A stretch of 64,000 nucleotides of DNA from Corynebacterium sp. (GCA_030531005.1 JAUMTW010000003.1:1-64000), one strand, 5' to 3'; numbered from the stretch's first letter, positions 18,327 through 28,035 are shown. Notes: generated by a model not told the origin, from the sequence alone. Numbers and translations: made by a program.

Positions 18327-19666
18327 TGAGCATTCTTGGCTTAAGCATTGTCACCCTGGCTGCCCTCATCGTCTCTGGGTTGATCTCAACCGTGGAAACC
18401 GCGGTCACCTTGATCTCGCGGGCACGTGTGGAGCAGATGATCAAAGACGATGATACTTCGCGAACCCGCCGCCTGCTTCAAATCACTGAACGCCGCAGTG
18501 CCTATGTGAACGTGTTGGTGTTGTTGCGCACCTTGATGGATGCCACGGCAGCCATCTTCGCCGTCTTGCTCGCCATGGAGATTTGGGAGCGCAATATTGC
18601 TATTGCAGTCTCCATTGTGGGCGTCACGCTAGTATCCTTCGCCATTATCGGCGTGATCACTCGTACGGTAGGTCGCCGTAATCCCTATAGCGTGACCTTA
18701 GGTAGCGCTATTTTACTTAAACCTTTGGTCGCTATCTTTGGGCCCATTGCACGTATCCTTATTCGCATCGGTAGCATCTTCTCGCCTGGAAAGCGCTTGG
18801 AGAACGGCCCATATTCCGGTGAGGTTGAGTTGCGTGAGATGGTGGACATTGCTCAAGAAAAGGGCGTGGTAGAAATCGAAGAACGCCGCATGATTCAGTC
18901 GGTGTTTGATCTTGGCTCAGAAACCGCGCGTTCTGTTATGGTGCCGCGTCCTGAGATGGTGTGGATTGAGTCCGCCAAGTCCGCAGGGCAGGCGACGAGC
19001 TTGTGTGTGCGCTCGGGGTTCTCGCGTATCCCGGTAATAGGGGAGTCCGTGGATGACATCATCGGCGTGGTCTACTTGAAAGACTTAGTACAGCGCACCT
19101 ATCACTCCAGCGATAATGGCCGGAGCGTTCAAGTCGCTGATGTGATGCGTCCTGCGGTTTTCGTACCAGATTCGCGCAACCTTGCTGATCTTCTCGAAGA
19201 TATGCAGCGAGATCGCAATCATATTGCAATTTTGATTGATGAGTATGGTGCGGTGGCAGGTCTGATCTCTATTGAGGACATCCTAGAAGAGATTGTGGGT
19301 GAGATTGCCGATGAATATGATAAGGCTGAGGTTGCCCCAATTACCGAGCTGGCAGAGCATGAACTACCGACCTATCGCGTCGTCTCCCGCTTGACCTTGG
19401 AAGATTTAAAAGAGCAGCTGGAAGAGGATCTCGACTTTGAGTTAGAACTTACCCCAGAAGCTGAAGAACAAGTGGAAACAGTTGGTGGTTTAATCGCCTA
19501 TGAGATTGGTCGCGTGCCACTGCCGGGTACTGAAATTGAATGTGCAGGCTTGCGCCTGGTTGCGGAGGGTGGTCGAGATCGCCGTGGGCGTATCAGCATG
19601 AAGTCAGTGGTGGTGACAGTATTGCCGAAGCCAGAGCCGGCAGGTGAGGAAGCTGAGGAAGAATAA
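18326..19666 (+). CDS. CorC/HlyC-like membrane protein with CBS domains
   Basis: A 446-residue protein with an N-terminal DUF21 membrane domain (four hydrophobic helices, residues about 1-155), a pair of CBS domains (about 190-330, including IIGVVYLKDLV and AILIDEYGAVAGLISIEDI) and a C-terminal transporter-associated domain. This architecture is that of CorC/YfjD-type magnesium-export-related proteins; the older name hemolysin is misleading. It starts on the ybeY stop codon, so it is co-translated with ybeY. Confidence 0.92.
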   Translation: MSILGLSIVTLAALIVSGLISTVETAVTLISRARVEQMIKDDDTSRTRRLLQITERRSAYVNVLVLLRTLMDATAAIFAVLLAMEIWERNIAIAVSIVGVTLVSFAIIGVITRTVGRRNPYSVTLGSAILLKPLVAIFGPIARILIRIGSIFSPGKRLENGPYSGEVELREMVDIAQEKGVVEIEERRMIQSVFDLGSETARSVMVPRPEMVWIESAKSAGQATSLCVRSGFSRIPVIGESVDDIIGVVYLKDLVQRTYHSSDNGRSVQVADVMRPAVFVPDSRNLADLLEDMQRDRNHIAILIDEYGAVAGLISIEDILEEIVGEIADEYDKAEVAPITELAEHELPTYRVVSRLTLEDLKEQLEEDLDFELELTPEAEEQVETVGGLIAYEIGRVPLPGTEIECAGLRLVAEGGRDRRGRISMKSVVVTVLPKPEPAGEEAEEE

Positions 19667-19866
19667 GGATTAGTATCGAGTGACAAATCCTAGTGAAGTG
19701 CCCTGGCAGTACGACTGTCATGGGTAGTTCTGTACAGAACAGGCGTCGATGACCGTAATCTCTCTGAGCCTGACTAATGTCTGGCTAATGTCTGCTGGCG
19801 TCATCATGGGAAGGTTACCCCACCAAGCTTGAATGTCGCACTGTACTCTTGGAGAACTTGCAACAT

Positions 19867-19894
19867 TGCAGGGGAACAATTGCAGGGGAACAAT
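19867..19894. repeat. 14-bp perfect tandem duplication upstream of pdxY
   Basis: The unit tgcaggggaacaat occurs twice head to tail (19867-19880 and 19881-19894), ending 43 bases before the pdxY start. It could be a pair of regulator half-sites or a neutral duplication. Confidence 0.85.
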
Positions 19895-19937
19895 GCTGAA
19901 GTAGCGCAATTGGTTGCTTGTAGGGTTGAATGAATAC

Positions 19938-20789
19938 ATGACAATCGTATCCATTCAATCTCATGTGTCCTATGGTCACGTCGGTAATTCTGCTGCCGTA
20001 TTCCCCATGCAACGTCTTGGTCATGAGATCTGGCCAGTGCACACGGTGAACTTCTCTAATCACACCGGCTATGGCCAATGGGGTGGGGAAGTCATCCCTG
20101 CCGCTCAGGTACGCGATGTCATCAGTGGCATGAAAGAACGGGATGCTTTCCCTAAGGTCGATGCCGTGCTTTCCGGGTATCAGGGCAGCCCAGAAATCGC
20201 TGATGTCATCATCGATGCCGTCAATCAGATCAAAGAAGCGAACCCAGCAGCCCTCTATGCCTGTGATCCAGTGATGGGCAACAAGAAATCCGGTTGTTTT
20301 GTTTCTGATGAAATTCCCCCATTGCTCCGTGACAAGGTGCTACCAGTTGCAGACATTATTACCCCGAATCAATTCGAGCTAGGCTATTTAACTGAGATGG
20401 AAGTCCACGATCTCAACTCAACAGTGGCGGCAGCACGCAAGGCCCAGGAGATCGGTCCACAGACTGTTTTGGTAACCTCGGTATTCCGTCCGGAAACTCC
20501 TAAGGGCACAGTCGAGATGCTGGTGGTGCACCACGACGAGGCCTGGTTGGTCCAGACTCCTTTCTTGGACTTCAAGCGCAATGGTTCTGGTGATCTTACT
20601 GCTGCACTCTTCCTGGCAAACTTCTTGGATACTAGTTCTGCACATCAGGCATTAGAAAAGACTGCAACTGCGGTGTTCAATACCATTGAACAGACTTTCC
20701 AAGCAGGGGCTTCGGAGTTACTCATCGTTAGTGCCCAGGATAATTACGTTGTTGACAAGCCAAAATTTCACGCGATTTCGGTGGTTTAA
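19938..20789 (+). CDS. pdxY: pyridoxal/pyridoxine kinase
   Basis: A 283-residue ribokinase-like enzyme phosphorylating pyridoxal in vitamin B6 salvage. The N-terminal IVSIQSHVSYGHVGNSAAVFPMQRLG is diagnostic; the substrate loop YACDPVMGN, the ITPNQFEL segment and the anion-hole region GSGDLTAALF are all present. The start is set at 19938 (MTIVSIQSHV), since the upstream in-frame TTG at 19914 adds only unrelated residues. There is no strong ribosome site. The gene interrupts the usual corC-era adjacency and has its own upstream region with a tandem repeat. Confidence 0.94.
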   Translation: MTIVSIQSHVSYGHVGNSAAVFPMQRLGHEIWPVHTVNFSNHTGYGQWGGEVIPAAQVRDVISGMKERDAFPKVDAVLSGYQGSPEIADVIIDAVNQIKEANPAALYACDPVMGNKKSGCFVSDEIPPLLRDKVLPVADIITPNQFELGYLTEMEVHDLNSTVAAARKAQEIGPQTVLVTSVFRPETPKGTVEMLVVHHDEAWLVQTPFLDFKRNGSGDLTAALFLANFLDTSSAHQALEKTATAVFNTIEQTFQAGASELLIVSAQDNYVVDKPKFHAISVV

Positions 20790-20842
20790 CAAACGGGTCA
20801 CTTGATACCTGTGCTTGTGGGTACTCAAACATGCAGAGCTGA

Positions 20843-20874
20843 TGCCCCGCCTACCCATTTGGGCAGGTGGGGCA
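20843..20874 (+). terminator. hairpin after pdxY
   Basis: 14-bp imperfect stem (tgccccgcctaccc with gggcaggtggggca; one G-T pair and one mismatch, 4-nt loop), 53 bases after the pdxY stop. It has no T-run, so it may be a weak terminator. Confidence 0.5.
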
Positions 20875-21022
20875 GTAGTATAAACACCAGAAAGCCTTAT
20901 GAGTGTGCCGCAACCCAATTGGGTGGGCATTATGGGGCAAGCACCAGTTACCTATTTTTCGTAGTTATTCAACCAGGACCTTCTTTGGTGCGAGGGTTGG
21001 TTTGAATGAGAAGGAGTTTTTG

Positions 21023-21931
21023 TTGAGCTTTACTGATACCCCAGAAGGTTTTCGTTCGGGCTTTATTAGTTTTGTGGGCCGTCCAAATACCGGAAAATCC
21101 ACCCTGGTCAATGCCTTAGTCGGCCAAAAGATTGCTATTACCGCCGACCAGCCGGAAACCACCCGGCACACCATCCGCGGCATTGTGCACCGCCCTGATG
21201 CCCAGATCATTGTGGTCGATACCCCAGGCCTACACCGGCCTCGTACGCTGTTAGGTGAGCGGCTCAACGAAAGCGTCAAAGATACCTACACCGACATGGA
21301 CCTGATTGGTGTGACCATCCCTGCTGATGAGAAGATTGGCCCCGGTGACCGCTGGATTGTCGAGGCTGTGCGCAAGGTTGCTCCGAAAACCCCACTGCTT
21401 GGGGTGATTACCAAAGTAGATAAGGTCTCTCGCGACCAGGTGGCCAGCCAACTGTTAGCTGCCCATGAGCTCTTGGGTTCAGGTTGTGAGTTGGTGCCAG
21501 TATCTGCGGTGACGCAAGAGCAAACTGATGTGTTACTTGATGTGATTGCCTCTCAATTGCCGGAGGGGCCGAAGTTCTATCCGGATGATCACTTAACCGA
21601 TGATGCCACGGAAACCCGAATTGCCGAGGTCATTCGCGAAGCAGCCCTTGGTGGCTTGAAGGAAGAACTGCCGCACTCGGTGGCCGTGCAGGTCGATGAA
21701 ATTATCGATGCGGGGGAGCGGTTAGATGTCCATGCGATTGTCTATGTTGAGCGCCCAGGCCAGAAGAAGATTTTAATGGGCAAGGATGGCCGTCGTATGC
21801 GCAGAATTGTACATCAGGCCCGCCCACAGATCATTGAATTACTGGGGAAAAATGTCTATCTAGACTTGCGTATTAAAGTTCTGAAGAACTGGCAGCAGGA
21901 TCCAAAGCAATTAGGTCGCTTAGGGTTCTAA
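21023..21931 (+). CDS. era: GTPase Era
   Basis: A 302-residue essential GTPase binding 16S rRNA during 30S assembly. G1 is GRPNTGKST, G2 lies in the TTRHT segment, G3 is DTPGLH and G4 is TKVD; the C-terminal KH domain contains ILMGKDGRRMRRI. The TTG at 21023 (MSFTDTPEGF) is chosen because AAGGAG lies 6 bases upstream; the frame is open further upstream but that part is not conserved-looking. It is followed by recO as in other corynebacteria. Confidence 0.95.
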   Translation: MSFTDTPEGFRSGFISFVGRPNTGKSTLVNALVGQKIAITADQPETTRHTIRGIVHRPDAQIIVVDTPGLHRPRTLLGERLNESVKDTYTDMDLIGVTIPADEKIGPGDRWIVEAVRKVAPKTPLLGVITKVDKVSRDQVASQLLAAHELLGSGCELVPVSAVTQEQTDVLLDVIASQLPEGPKFYPDDHLTDDATETRIAEVIREAALGGLKEELPHSVAVQVDEIIDAGERLDVHAIVYVERPGQKKILMGKDGRRMRRIVHQARPQIIELLGKNVYLDLRIKVLKNWQQDPKQLGRLGF

Positions 21932-22039
21932 ATTCTAGGTTGTGGGCAGTATCGGCTTCTAGTGCGCGCACAAATCGCATGAATGAGCACCACAATCGGA
22001 GAAGCACGACTCTGCAAACGAGGGGAGGAGCGTACAGCA

Positions 22040-22771
22040 ATGAAGCGTGGTAATAGTGTACGTGATCACGCTCTGGTGATTCGCTCCTATGACTTCGGAG
22101 AGGCAGATCGCGTCTATGTGCTGCTCACGAAGCAGCGTGGGGTTGTCCGTGCTGTAGCTAAGGGGGTGCGCCGGGCGCGCTCGCGCTTTGGTTCGCGCTT
22201 ACAACCTTTCGTGGAATTAGAAGTGCAACTCAACCCCGGGCGCAACCTGGAAAGCATTATCCAAGCAGATACCCTGCAATATTTAGGCAGTGGACTCATT
22301 GACGATCCCATCCGCTATGCCAGTGCTTGCGCTGTCTTAGAGGTAGTTGGTCTGCTTGGAGATTATGCTGATGCGCAACTCTATGATCGCAGTATTGAGG
22401 TACTTGCTCGTTTGCGGCGCGACCCAAACCCCATTGTGTGCCTTGATACATTTTTGCTGGATGTCATGGAATATTCTGGGTGGGCACCAAGTTTGTATGC
22501 CTGTGCGCAATGCGGTATCCCGGGGCCACACAATCATTTTCATACGCCTGCTGGTGGGGCGATTTGTTCGCAATGCCAACCAGCGGAGGCCGCAGAAGTA
22601 GACCCAGAAACGCTGCACTTTATGTGGTGCCTATCCCAAAATCGCCAAGATACTGCCCGCGCACTCTATACTGCAGCACGCCAGCAAGAAGCTCACCGCC
22701 TCGTGCGCGGCTATTTACAGTGGCATATTGAACGTGGTCTTAGCAGCCTGAATATCCTAGAGCAGGTATAA
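22040..22771 (+). CDS. recO: DNA repair protein RecO
   Basis: A 243-residue protein of the RecFOR pathway, which helps load RecA on SSB-coated gaps. The N-terminal OB fold is seen in HALVIRSYDFGEADRVYVLLT; the zinc-binding cysteines are in CAQCG and CSQC (about residues 155-185). The ATG at 22040 has an excellent ribosome site (GGGGAGGAG, 9 bases upstream), so the longer frame from 21983 is not used. Confidence 0.93.
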   Translation: MKRGNSVRDHALVIRSYDFGEADRVYVLLTKQRGVVRAVAKGVRRARSRFGSRLQPFVELEVQLNPGRNLESIIQADTLQYLGSGLIDDPIRYASACAVLEVVGLLGDYADAQLYDRSIEVLARLRRDPNPIVCLDTFLLDVMEYSGWAPSLYACAQCGIPGPHNHFHTPAGGAICSQCQPAEAAEVDPETLHFMWCLSQNRQDTARALYTAARQQEAHRLVRGYLQWHIERGLSSLNILEQV

Positions 22772-22968
22772 AAAGGCTTTGCTGCGCAGCGGGGCAGAAT
22801 GAAATAGGGATCTTTGCTCGCGTGTGTTAAGACCGCGTAAGACCGACGAGCCAGGCGTGCACCATACGCGACCACAGAACGCCACCGGAAGTTCAGGAAA
22901 TGAGGCGTTCTTGAAGTCAGGTGAATCTGATAAAATCTACGCGCAGCGGCCCAGATGGAAAGTAGATA

Positions 22969-23697
22969 ATGATAGAACCTCCTAAGATACCGGCGGAATT
23001 TATCCCCCAACATATTGCCTTAGTCATGGATGGCAATGGGCGCTGGGCAACCCAGCAAGGAATGCCGCGTACAGAAGGCCACAAACGTGGGGAAGCAGTG
23101 CTGCTAGAAATGGTCGATGCTTGCTTGGCCATGGGAGTCAAGCACCTTTCTGCTTATGCTTTCTCCACAGAGAATTGGCGCCGTTCCCCAGACGAAGTCC
23201 GCTTCCTTATGGGATTTAACCGTGATGTGTTACGTCGTCAACGCGATGGCTTGCATGCTAAGGGCGTGCGAGTGCGCTGGGTAGGTCGCCGCCCTCGCCT
23301 GTGGCGCAGCGTTATCCGCGAACTCGAAGTTGCCGAAGCACTCACCAAGGATAATACGCAACTTACTTTGTATATGTGCGTGAATTATGGTGGTCGTGCC
23401 GAGATCGCCGATGCCGCCGCAGCCCTTGCTTGTGCAGTCAAAAATGGAAAACTGCGTCCAGAACAGATCGATGAAGCTACCTTCGCCCAATATTTGGATG
23501 AGCCGGAGATGCCCTCTGTGGACCTCTTCTTACGGCCTAGCGGTGAACAACGCTTCTCTAATTTCTTATTGTGGCAGTCCGCCTATGCTGAGATGGTTTT
23601 TCAAGATAAGCTTTTCCCGGACTATACCGCTGCAGATCTCTACGCAGCGGTTCTGGAATACGCGGAGCGCGATCGCCGCTTTGGAGGAGTGAAATGA
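22969..23697 (+). CDS. uppS: polyprenyl diphosphate synthase (Z-type, decaprenyl/undecaprenyl)
   Basis: A 242-residue cis-prenyltransferase making the long polyprenyl diphosphate carrier for cell-wall glycans. Motif I is [31 protein letters not shown] and the C-terminal [19 protein letters not shown] are all present. In mycolate-containing actinobacteria two such enzymes coexist; this one, next to recO, corresponds to the longer-chain (decaprenyl) enzyme by position. Its stop overlaps the next gene's start by four bases (ATGA), indicating coupled translation. Confidence 0.94.
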   Translation: MIEPPKIPAEFIPQHIALVMDGNGRWATQQGMPRTEGHKRGEAVLLEMVDACLAMGVKHLSAYAFSTENWRRSPDEVRFLMGFNRDVLRRQRDGLHAKGVRVRWVGRRPRLWRSVIRELEVAEALTKDNTQLTLYMCVNYGGRAEIADAAAALACAVKNGKLRPEQIDEATFAQYLDEPEMPSVDLFLRPSGEQRFSNFLLWQSAYAEMVFQDKLFPDYTAADLYAAVLEYAERDRRFGGVK

Positions 23698-24812
23698 GTA
23701 AGCAAACAACTAGCACACCCTCCGAAGTAACTGGAGCAGTGAGCACCCAGTCCTATTCGCAACCAAGCCCAAAGCAGTTACGGCGTTGGCGCCAGTACTT
23801 GGCCAATGAACGCGCAGAGGCGGCTGTCTATCGCGAGCTTGCCAAGAATAAGGAAGGCGAAGAACGCGAAATTTTGCTTCAGATAGCTGAAGCAGAAGCT
23901 CGACACGAAGCCCACTGGCGCGAGTTACTCGGTGATGACGTCGGGATGCCAGTGCGTGCTGACCTCAACACCCGCTTCTTAGGGTTCATGGCCCGCCGCT
24001 TCGGAACTGTGTTTACCCTGGCGCTCATGCAGACCGCTGAGCAGCGCAGCCCCTATGCTGAGGATGCCGATGCCACCGCCCAAATGAAGGCCGATGAAGC
24101 CATCCACGCGGAAGTCATCCGTGGACTTGCCGCACGTGGGCGGGAGCAAATGAGTGGTAACTTCCGCGCCGCCATTTTCGGTGCTAATGATGGTCTGGTC
24201 TCAAACCTGGCTCTGGTCTTAGGCGTGATGGCTTCTGGGGTGAGCGGTAATGTGGTGCTTATTACCGGCGTGTCTGGTCTACTTTCTGGTGCGCTTTCCA
24301 TGGGAGCAGGCGAATATATCTCGGTGAAAAGCCAAAATGAATTACTCGATGCCTCCACTCCGGATCCCCAAGCACAGCAAGCGGTGCCGCAATTAGATGT
24401 GGACTTCAACGAACTTGCCTTAGTCTACCGGGCGCGCGGAATGGACGCCGAGGCTGCCCAAGAAAAAGCAGAGCAAGTACTGGCTGCCCAAGAAGAAGCT
24501 GCAGAAGCCTTGGTGAATGCACCAGTGGAGTCCCCAGGCGGGGCGATGAGTGCCGCGATTTCGAGCTTTTGCTGCTTTGGCTTGGGGGCGCTCGTGCCGA
24601 TCTTCCCATTCTTCTTCGGACTTTCCGCTTCAGTTGCCGGTACCATTGCAGTTGCCCTCGTTGGCATGGTCTTGCTGCTAACCGGTGGACTCACCGGTGT
24701 GATCTCGGGGAAGCCTCCGCTGCGTCGGGCGCTGCGTCAATTAGCGATTGGTATGGCAGCAGCTGCAGTCACCTACGTCTTAGGTCGCCTCTTTGGTGTT
24801 GCTATCGGCTAA
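23694..24812 (+). CDS. ferritin-like domain fused to a VIT/CCC1 metal transporter
   Basis: A 372-residue two-domain protein. Residues about 20-150 form a rubrerythrin/ferritin-like four-helix bundle with the expected carboxylate/His ligands ([34 protein letters not shown]). Residues 165-372 are the VIT1/CCC1 iron/manganese exporter domain with about five membrane helices ([20 protein letters not shown] is the signature). This layout is that of membrane-bound ferritin MbfA, an iron exporter. It is translationally coupled to uppS and lies convergent to the Fur-family regulator gene, suggesting metal-linked control. Confidence 0.88.
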   Translation: MSKQTTSTPSEVTGAVSTQSYSQPSPKQLRRWRQYLANERAEAAVYRELAKNKEGEEREILLQIAEAEARHEAHWRELLGDDVGMPVRADLNTRFLGFMARRFGTVFTLALMQTAEQRSPYAEDADATAQMKADEAIHAEVIRGLAARGREQMSGNFRAAIFGANDGLVSNLALVLGVMASGVSGNVVLITGVSGLLSGALSMGAGEYISVKSQNELLDASTPDPQAQQAVPQLDVDFNELALVYRARGMDAEAAQEKAEQVLAAQEEAAEALVNAPVESPGGAMSAAISSFCCFGLGALVPIFPFFFGLSASVAGTIAVALVGMVLLLTGGLTGVISGKPPLRRALRQLAIGMAAAAVTYVLGRLFGVAIG

Positions 24813-24871
24813 AGAATAGCCTGCGCTGCTGGTATCCGCCTGGTATTCCTTGCGGGAAAGGGTATAAAGAA

Positions 24872-24887
24872 ACCCCCTTGAGGGGGT
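24872..24887. terminator. bidirectional terminator between transporter and Fur-type gene
   Basis: 6-bp GC-rich stem (ACCCCC/GGGGGT, loop ttga) between convergent genes. On the minus strand it is followed by TTTCTTT, and on the plus strand by GGTTTCCTT after a short purine run. Confidence 0.75.
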
Positions 24888-24912
24888 GGGAGGTTTCCTT
24901 ATGCGCTACCGA

Positions 24913-25353
24913 TTAGGCAGTCGCTTGAGTAGCGGCCTTTGCGGTACAGCTGGGGCAGATACCAAAGACCTCGGCTTCGTGGCCGGTAATTTGGTAGCCA
25001 TGATTACTGGCTACGGAATTCGCCCATTGTTCTACTGGCCCGCCAGCAATCTCCACGGTACTTGCGCATTCAGTGCACACCAGGTGGTGGTGGTGCGAGT
25101 TGGTGAGGCAGTGACGATACAGCGTTTCGCCGTGGGCGAGTGTGAGTACATCCACGGCACCGACTTCCGAGAGGGATTGGAGAGTCCGGTATACGGTGGT
25201 CAGTCCCACTGTGTTGCCCTGTTTCATGAGGTGATCATGAATCGTCTTTGTCGAGACGAACTGATCCAGTTCTTGTAAGGCTTTTACAACTGCCGTGCGC
25301 TGCCGGGTATTTCGTATACCCAGCTTCGGCAAAGCCTTCGCAGTCGCATGCAT
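24913..25353 (-). CDS. zur: Fur-family regulator, probably the zinc regulator Zur
   Basis: A 146-residue winged-helix metalloregulator. The recognition helix is in GLTTVYRTLQSLSE (50-63). The metal-site region HHHHLVCTEC (87-96) and the structural zinc cysteines Cys93, Cys96, Cys133 and Cys136 are all present. In corynebacteria the Fur homologue beside an ArsR-family gene and glyS is Zur; the name rests on that context and not on the sequence alone. AAAGGA lies about 6 bases before the ATG. A palindrome 39-57 bases upstream of the start is a candidate operator. Confidence 0.85.
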   Translation of the reverse strand: MHATAKALPKLGIRNTRQRTAVVKALQELDQFVSTKTIHDHLMKQGNTVGLTTVYRTLQSLSEVGAVDVLTLAHGETLYRHCLTNSHHHHLVCTECASTVEIAGGPVEQWANSVASNHGYQITGHEAEVFGICPSCTAKAATQATA

Positions 25354-25391
25354 AGAATATCCTTTTGAGATCGGGAAGATCGTGAATAAGA

Positions 25392-25410
25392 AGAATACAA
25401 TTCGTATTCT
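25392..25410. promoter_or_regulatory. palindrome upstream of the Fur-type gene
   Basis: AGAATAC-N5-GTATTCT, perfect 7-bp arms. It lies in the arsR-zur intergenic space, 39 bases upstream of the Fur-type start codon, so it could be an autoregulatory operator for either neighbour. Its binding factor is not known. Confidence 0.5.
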
Positions 25411-25427
25411 CTCACAGGATACACGGC

Positions 25428-25443
25428 GACAATAAGAATTGTC
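25428..25443. promoter_or_regulatory. second palindrome just after the arsR stop
   Basis: GACAAT-N4-ATTGTC, perfect 6-bp arms, one base beyond the arsR stop codon. It could be a second operator or a short hairpin limiting readthrough. Confidence 0.4.
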
Positions 25444-25444
25444 C

Positions 25445-25810
25445 TTAGAATGTGCTTGAAGTGGCTTGTGAATCCGCGAACTTCGCAGCCTGATTCGCGG
25501 TTGGTTGCAGCAGGTTCACAATGCCTTGCATTTCTACACTTTGGAGATGGTACACGCGCTGCCTACCAGAACGATCCGCAACCACAATGCCCGCGCGGCG
25601 CAGTACTCGTAAATGTTGGCTGACTAAAGGCTGGCTGGCATCGAGACGGGCCACCAACTCCTGGACTGCTAGGTCCCCGCGTGAGAGCAGATCGATAATC
25701 TTAATGCGAATAGGGGAGGATAAAGCCATGGCAAAGGAGGCTAACTCCTGATAAGAGGACTCGGGACGAGGAAAATTATCCGCGTCCTCTGGTGGCATGG
25801 ATCCTGCCAT
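25445..25810 (-). CDS. ArsR-family transcriptional regulator
   Basis: A 121-residue winged-helix repressor. The helix-turn-helix is clear: LAVQELVARLDASQPLVSQ, then HLRVLRRAGIV and the wing DRSGRQRVYHL. The protein has no cysteine and lacks the usual C-terminal Asp/His/His/Glu zinc ligands of SmtB, so whether it senses metal is uncertain. It is transcribed in the same direction as the downstream Fur-type gene with a 91-base gap that holds two palindromes. Confidence 0.88.
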   Translation of the reverse strand: MAGSMPPEDADNFPRPESSYQELASFAMALSSPIRIKIIDLLSRGDLAVQELVARLDASQPLVSQHLRVLRRAGIVVADRSGRQRVYHLQSVEMQGIVNLLQPTANQAAKFADSQATSSTF

Positions 25811-26019
25811 GGTAATCCCCTTGATACGTCTTTATAAGAACAAGCTGAGCATGGCGCACGTGGGCGTGCGCAATGCGGTCGTTGTAGCGATATGCTTAAT
25901 GTAGCACATTTGCGACTTTTGTGCAGATGTTGGCAGCTGCAATTTGGGCGTAACCCTGTAAGATGAATGCCGAACTATTCGCCGAATAACTCATATGAGA
26001 TGAGGAGTGGAGCTGCCCC

Positions 26020-27414
26020 GTGGCTGATAAGAAGCAAAAGAATGTGATTGAGACTGTTGTAAATCTCTGCAAGCGCCGGGGTGTGGTATATCCTTGCGGT
26101 GAAATTTATGGCGGTACCCGCTCAGCATGGGACTACGGCCCGCTGGGTGTAGAGCTCAAGGAAAACATCAAGAAGCAATGGTGGCGCAACTTTGTGCAAT
26201 CGCGCGCTGATGTTGTCGGCCTCGACTCATCAATTATCCTGCCCCGGCAGGTCTGGGCGGCATCGGGCCACGTTGCTACCTTCACCGATCCTTTGGTGGA
26301 ATCCTTGCATACACACAAGCGTTACCGTGCGGATCATCTCATCGAGGCCTATGAAGCGAAGCACGGCCATAAGCCAGAAAACGGCTTGGCAGATATTCCA
26401 GATCCAGAAACCGGCCAGCCAGGCGCATGGACTGAGCCCCAAATGTTCTCTGGTTTGATGAAGACTTTCTTGGGGCCAGTAGATAATGAGCAGGGCCTGC
26501 ACTACCTACGCCCAGAGACCGCCCAAGGTATTTTCATCAACTTCAAGAACGTCATGACCACCGCACGAATGAAGCCACCATTTGGCATCGCGCAGGTTGG
26601 TAAGGCCTTCCGTAATGAAATCACTCCTGGCAATTTTATCTTCCGTACCCGTGAATTTGAGCAGATGGAGATCGAATACTTCGTCTCTGAAGAAGATGCC
26701 GATGAGAAGTTCAACGAATGGGTAGAAGCTTGCTGGAACTGGTTCGTTGACTTGGGCATTAACCCAGACAATATGCGCCGATTCGATGTCCCAGAAGATG
26801 ATCGTGCGCACTATTCCAATGGCACCATCGACATGGAATACCGATTCGGATTTCAGGGCAACGAGTGGGGCGAACTCATGGGCGTGGCTAACCGCACCGA
26901 CTATGACCTTTCCTCCCACATTAAGGCCAGTGGTGAAGACCTCAGCTACTTCGACCAAGCCAATAATGAGCGCTGGGTGCCATGGGTTATCGAGCCCTCC
27001 TTCGGTCTGACTCGTGCCTTGATGGCTTTCTTAGTTGATGCCTACTGTGAAGAAGAAGTACCAAATGCCAAGGGCGGTACTGATGTACGCACAGTGCTCA
27101 AGCTGGATCCACGCCTAGCACCAGTCAAGGTAGCCGTGTTGCCACTCTCGAAGAAGGGGGACTTAGTTCCACTGGCAGAAAAGGTAGCCCAGCAGCTACG
27201 TCAGTACTGGAATGTAGATGTCGATACCTCCGGTGCCATTGGCCGTCGCTATCGTCGTCACGATGAGATCGGTACCCCATATTGTGTGACCATCGACTTC
27301 GACTCTTTGGAAGATAATGCGGTGACCGTGCGCGATCGCGACACCATGGAACAGCAGCGTATTGCCATTGATGAATTGGTGAGCTACTTAGGCCAGGGAT
27401 TGGTAGGTTGCTAA
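26020..27414 (+). CDS. glyS: glycyl-tRNA synthetase, dimeric type
   Basis: A 464-residue class II aminoacyl-tRNA synthetase charging tRNA-Gly. The N-terminal motif [16 protein letters not shown] and [16 protein letters not shown] are characteristic; class II motif 2 is in [17 protein letters not shown], motif 3 in [10 protein letters not shown], and a C-terminal anticodon-binding domain follows from about 365. The GTG start has GAGGAG and a closer GGAG upstream. The stop overlaps the next start (TAATG). Confidence 0.97.
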   Translation: MADKKQKNVIETVVNLCKRRGVVYPCGEIYGGTRSAWDYGPLGVELKENIKKQWWRNFVQSRADVVGLDSSIILPRQVWAASGHVATFTDPLVESLHTHKRYRADHLIEAYEAKHGHKPENGLADIPDPETGQPGAWTEPQMFSGLMKTFLGPVDNEQGLHYLRPETAQGIFINFKNVMTTARMKPPFGIAQVGKAFRNEITPGNFIFRTREFEQMEIEYFVSEEDADEKFNEWVEACWNWFVDLGINPDNMRRFDVPEDDRAHYSNGTIDMEYRFGFQGNEWGELMGVANRTDYDLSSHIKASGEDLSYFDQANNERWVPWVIEPSFGLTRALMAFLVDAYCEEEVPNAKGGTDVRTVLKLDPRLAPVKVAVLPLSKKGDLVPLAEKVAQQLRQYWNVDVDTSGAIGRRYRRHDEIGTPYCVTIDFDSLEDNAVTVRDRDTMEQQRIAIDELVSYLGQGLVGC

Positions 27415-27929
27415 TGGTCTACACCCGCTGGGAGCGCAACAAAGATGTTGCAACCCTCGTTGATGCCGCAGGCACCACTCTTGCTACGGTGCCGCAGCCA
27501 TTACCAGAGCAGGCCACGGTAACCACCACTGATGGCAGCTGGGAGGTCACTTACTCGAATACCGAGCTGCGCAGTGAGGCTGCTGATGCCACAGTGAGTA
27601 TGGTCGCCAGCGCTGAAAAGCCGTGGCGTAATGCCAAGGAAGTAGAACTGCGCATTGGCACCCAGGATTATAAGGCCATCAATGAGGCCCGCAACGATTG
27701 GGTCTATGTGGCAGGCGATACCAAAGTGGGACAGTTTTCTGGGAGCGGCAATGGTGTGCGTGCGGCAATTACCGAGTTTGAAGAAGATGCAAGTCTTGAT
27801 ACTGATGCTCGGATCTTCTTCTCGCTGGTTACCCGTACCATCTTAGAGGCGCGCTTGCGGCGCACCCAGCTGGCCTGGACTTCCACCATGGTTATTATGA
27901 CCATTGCGATTATTTTGACCCTCATCTAG
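27414..27929 (+). CDS. hypothetical tail-anchored membrane protein
   Basis: A 171-residue protein starting on the glyS stop codon (ATG at 27414), therefore translated by coupling with glyS. Residues 1-145 are beta-rich and hydrophilic; the last 20 residues form one membrane span (WTSTMVIMTIAIILTLI), giving a C-tail anchor with the bulk in the cytoplasm. I do not recognise a domain. The permanent link to glyS may be only positional. Confidence 0.75.
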   Translation: MVYTRWERNKDVATLVDAAGTTLATVPQPLPEQATVTTTDGSWEVTYSNTELRSEAADATVSMVASAEKPWRNAKEVELRIGTQDYKAINEARNDWVYVAGDTKVGQFSGSGNGVRAAITEFEEDASLDTDARIFFSLVTRTILEARLRRTQLAWTSTMVIMTIAIILTLI

Positions 27930-27967
27930 GGGCGAGATCAGCACAGCGGATTCCAGCATATATTTTC

Positions 27968-27996
27968 AAGCACCCGGGAGATTTTCCTGGGTGCTT
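27968..27996 (+). terminator. terminator of the glyS unit
   Basis: 12-bp stem (aagcacccggga with tcctgggtgctt, one G-T pair, 5-nt loop) 39 bases after the stop codon. The T-run is poor but the stem is strong. Confidence 0.7.
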
Positions 27997-28035
27997 GTGC
28001 GTATATGTACATCCTTGTGGGTTGCCCGCAGTGCC

